DNA of 64,000 bases from Metabacillus halosaccharovorans (lineage in GTDB: Bacteria > Bacillota > Bacilli > Bacillales > Bacillaceae). Location: assembly GCF_002019635.1 (NCBI RefSeq), contig NZ_KV917373.1, positions 108,268 to 172,267 on the forward strand, given 5' to 3'. The notes beneath the pieces were generated by a model, which was given only the letters and a program-made list of their open reading frames with translations, ran no database searches and was not told where the DNA came from. Shown piece after piece: positions 61,479 to 64,000 of the stretch. The stretch's first letter is position 1; each line of letters starts with the position of its first letter. The position numbers were made by a program, and so were the translations under genes.

Positions 61479-63287
61479 ATGTTATATCCAATTATTACAG
61501 ATTCACGAACAATTATTGATTTAAACGGTATATGGTCATTTAAGCTTGATGAAGGTTTGGGCTTGGAAGAAGAATGGTATGCAAACGAACTTCAAGACAC
61601 GATAAGTATGTCTGTTCCTTCATCCTACAATGATGTAGGTGTGTTCTCCAAAATAAGAAATCACATTGGCTGGGTGTGGTATGAAAGAGAATTTACTATA
61701 CCAGGGATGTTATCAGCAGAGAGGATCATGTTGCGTTTTGGTTCTGCAACACATCAAGCAAAGGTTTATGTAAATGGGAGTCTTGTCACAGAGCACACTG
61801 GAGGATTCACTCCGTTTGAAGCAGAACTCAATAAATTTTTGAAACCTGGAAAAAACCGGCTCACAGTAGCCGTTAATAATATTGTGAATGAAACCACTTT
61901 ACCAGTCGGCAATTATAGTTTAGAAAACATTGAAGATATTGGGAAAGTTGAAAAGAACACACCAAATTTTGACTTTTTTAATTATGCAGGTATTCATCGC
62001 CCTGTTAAGATCTATACAACGCCAAAACTATTTATTAAAGATGTCACAATTGTCCCGGATATCACTGGAAATGTGTCTTATAATGTTGAAACGTCTAATC
62101 CAGCTGAGATAAATATCAAGGTGATAGATGAAGAAGGAAAAGTTGTTGCTGAAGAATCAGGGAGTGAAGGTAAAGTTTTTATTCCTTCTGTTACTTTGTG
62201 GGAGCCATTAAACGCATATTTATATACCTTAAAAATAGAACTAAATGAAAATAATAGAGTACTAGATGTATATGAACAACCTTTTGGAGTTCGTAAAGTT
62301 GAAGTGAAAGATAGTCAATTTTTGATCAATAATAAACCATTTTATTTTAAAGGGTTTGGCAAGCATGAAGATACCTATATTAATGGACGTGGCTTTAATG
62401 AAGCAGCAAATGTTCTTGATTTTAATCTATTAAAATGGATTGGAGCTAATTCATTCAGAACTGCTCATTATCCATATTCTGAAGAAATCATGCGACTAGC
62501 GGATCGAGAAGGAATTGTTGTTATTGATGAAACACCCGCTGTCGGGATTCATTTGAATTTTGCTGCTACAATGTTTGGTGCACCATACCGTGACACATGG
62601 AAAGAAACGGATACATTTGAAGCACATAAGCAGGTTATTGAAGAACTAGTTACTCGTGATAAAAATCATGCATGCGTCGTTATGTGGTCAGTGGCAAATG
62701 AACCGGCATCGGAAGAAGAAGGGGCACTGGAATATTTTGAGCCGCTAGTCAAACTAACAAGAGAACTTGATCCGCAGAAACGTCCAGTCACAATCGTAAC
62801 ACATGGAGGAGCCAATCCAGATACAGATAAAATTGCTGAAATAATAGACGTCCTTGCACTTAATCGTTACTATGGTTGGTATTCAGAGGGAGGAGAATGG
62901 GATAAAATACGATTGAAATTACGCGGAGAGTTCGATAAATGGAAAAAACGATGCCCAGGAAAACCTATTATGTTTACTGAGTATGGTGCTGATACTGTGG
63001 CGGGTTTTCATGATGTTGATCCTGTGATGTTTACAGAAGAATATCAAGTGGAATATTATCGTGTAAATCATGAGATTTTTGAAGAGTATGAGGAATTTAT
63101 TGGTGAACAGGTTTGGAATTTTGCTGATTTTGCAACAAGTCAGGGCATAGTCCGTGTTCAGGGGAATAAGAAAGGGATCTTTACACGGGAACGTAAGCCA
63201 AAAGCTGCTGCTCACGAATTGCGGAAACGCTGGAATGATATACCGAACTTTGGATATAAAAAGAAGCAAAGTCTGAATAAGGACTAG
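61479..63287 (+). CDS. uidA: Beta-glucuronidase (GH2)
   Basis: 602 residues from the ATG behind AAAGAGGTGCTTTTT (a GTG 9 bases earlier overlaps the SD). Three GH2 domains: sugar-binding jelly roll ([21 protein letters not shown]), immunoglobulin-like, and TIM barrel. Catalytic acid in [11 protein letters not shown] and nucleophile in [15 protein letters not shown]; the glucuronidase-type N-K region appears as [15 protein letters not shown]. It hydrolyses beta-glucuronides in the cytoplasm after uptake. No signal peptide. Confidence 0.96.
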   Translation: MLYPIITDSRTIIDLNGIWSFKLDEGLGLEEEWYANELQDTISMSVPSSYNDVGVFSKIRNHIGWVWYEREFTIPGMLSAERIMLRFGSATHQAKVYVNGSLVTEHTGGFTPFEAELNKFLKPGKNRLTVAVNNIVNETTLPVGNYSLENIEDIGKVEKNTPNFDFFNYAGIHRPVKIYTTPKLFIKDVTIVPDITGNVSYNVETSNPAEINIKVIDEEGKVVAEESGSEGKVFIPSVTLWEPLNAYLYTLKIELNENNRVLDVYEQPFGVRKVEVKDSQFLINNKPFYFKGFGKHEDTYINGRGFNEAANVLDFNLLKWIGANSFRTAHYPYSEEIMRLADREGIVVIDETPAVGIHLNFAATMFGAPYRDTWKETDTFEAHKQVIEELVTRDKNHACVVMWSVANEPASEEEGALEYFEPLVKLTRELDPQKRPVTIVTHGGANPDTDKIAEIIDVLALNRYYGWYSEGGEWDKIRLKLRGEFDKWKKRCPGKPIMFTEYGADTVAGFHDVDPVMFTEEYQVEYYRVNHEIFEEYEEFIGEQVWNFADFATSQGIVRVQGNKKGIFTRERKPKAAAHELRKRWNDIPNFGYKKKQSLNKD

Positions 63288-63467
63288 TCTATTCAAGTTA
63301 GTAGTATTCAATCATCTTGACTGTAGTAAGTAGATTAGCCTGCTGGGGGGCTGTGTAATATAGACTTCATTTTTATATGTACCAAATAGAACAGTTAATT
63401 TCAAAATAGTGGATGATTGAGGGCCTAACGATGTGAATCTTGTTTCTATATACGAATAATGTAAGTT

Positions 63468-63505
63468 CCTCCCGAATTCTGTAATGTAAAAAGAATTTAG
63501 GGAGG
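63468..63505 (+). promoter_or_regulatory. Hairpin sequestering the SD of the last gene
   Basis: CCTCCCGAATTC (63468-63479) can pair with GAATT-TA-GGGAGG (63493-63505), the latter containing the SD of the ATG at 63513. The stem would hide the ribosome binding site unless opened. The rest of the 225-bp gap after uidA shows no clear terminator. Confidence 0.45.
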
Positions 63506-63512
63506 ATTTTTT

Positions 63513-64000
63513 ATGTTTAAAAGGTATAGAGACATGTTTATAGTTTTCGCTGTTGGCGTCCTTGTGATTGTAGGGCCTACTTTTACAGCTTCAGCGCTAG
63601 GGGAAAGGATACTCACGAAGGGGTCATCAGGTAAGGATGTTGCCGAACTACAGGATTATTTGATGACAAAAGGAGTATTCCCGTATCATACATCTACTGG
63701 ATACTATGGTGATATCACTGTAGAGGCCGTCAAGGACTTTCAGCGTAAACGCAACCTGAAGGATGATGGAATTGCCGGGCCGCAAACAAACCATGCGTTA
63801 AAAGTGTTGCGAAATGGAAACATTGGGAAGCAAGTTATACATATTCAGTATCAGTTAAAGCAAACAGGTCACTATAAATCAAGTGTAGATGGTATATATG
63901 GAGACGGCACAGTAAGTGCGGTCAAGAGCTTTCAAAAGCAACAAGGACTTGCGGTTGATGGAATTGCAGGACCAAATACAAGGTCGGCGTTAGATCGTAA
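63513..64000 (+). CDS. Secreted peptidoglycan-binding protein (partial)
   Basis: ATG with GGGAGG upstream; about 162 residues, then the window ends, so the rest is missing. A signal peptide (MFIVFAVGVLVIVGPTFTASA) is followed by two PG_binding_1 repeats: KGSSGKDVAELQDYLMTKGV ... VKDFQRKRNLKDDGIAGPQT, and NGNIGKQVIHIQYQLKQTGH ... VKSFQKQQGLAVDGIAGPNT. Such tandem modules usually precede a cell-wall hydrolase domain (for example SleB-type lytic or NlpC/P60); the catalytic part is beyond the window. Confidence 0.88.
   Translation, partial: MFKRYRDMFIVFAVGVLVIVGPTFTASALGERILTKGSSGKDVAELQDYLMTKGVFPYHTSTGYYGDITVEAVKDFQRKRNLKDDGIAGPQTNHALKVLRNGNIGKQVIHIQYQLKQTGHYKSSVDGIYGDGTVSAVKSFQKQQGLAVDGIAGPNTRSALDR

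Overview
The window is a low-GC chromosome segment from an endospore-forming Bacillaceae bacterium (Bacillus/Metabacillus-like). This rests on the gene order yhcS-yhcT-yhcU-yhcV-yhcW-yhcX, pgcA-yhcY-yhcZ-azr-yhdB-yhdC-nsrR and spoVR, which follows the Bacillus subtilis yhc/yhd region, on purine-rich Shine-Dalgarno (SD) sites, several TTG starts, and sporulation genes (spoVR, an sda-like gene). No rRNA, tRNA, prophage, transposase or CRISPR array was seen.

Layout. 1-5 kb: the tail of one histidine kinase, a 1187-residue CheB-CheR-PAS-kinase fusion, and a convergent PAS protein. 5-22.5 kb: the conserved yhc/yhd block (sortase, pseudouridine synthase, CBS protein, HAD phosphatase, GNAT-nitrilase, phosphoglucomutase, YhcYZ two-component system, azoreductase, NsrR and flavohaemoglobin, SpoVR). 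A bdbC-thioredoxin pair is inserted in it and the yhxA-glp genes are missing. 22.6-32.3 kb: metal and metalloid resistance (arsRBC, a second arsR with a Cys-rich peptide and ArsI-type lyase, chrA with PadR, a YdhK lipoprotein, a two-component system, a copper-storage-like four-helix protein, a double ferritin-like protein). 32.4-37.4 kb: a reactive-sulfur operon (CstR-type regulator, TusA, DsrE, rhodaneses, persulfide dioxygenase, TauE) with six near-palindromic operator-like sites. 37.4-51.3 kb: transport and redox genes (CLC, YnfA, quinone reductase, CatE-like dioxygenase, RibA-like protein, PCYCGC lipoprotein, CDF exporter, catalase, YitT, DedA), plus an operon pairing a cobalamin-binding protein that carries the CarH-type photoreceptor motif with a PAS-STAS protein. 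51.5-58.3 kb: small genes, a second Sda-like protein, class I ribonucleotide reductase behind paired NrdR boxes and a cobalamin riboswitch, and a KGG-repeat stress protein with a sigma-B-like promoter. 58.4-63.3 kb: a beta-glucuronidase operon with an AraC regulator and a cre site. The window ends inside a secreted peptidoglycan-binding protein.

Common themes are redox, sulfur and metal stress and signalling. Cobalamin appears twice: as a putative light or cofactor sensor, and as the riboswitch ligand controlling a B12-independent reductase. Several families of structured intergenic repeats are spread through the window. The strongest candidates for something new are the B12/PAS-STAS pair, the multi-operator sulfur operon, and the arsR2-peptide-arsI operon.
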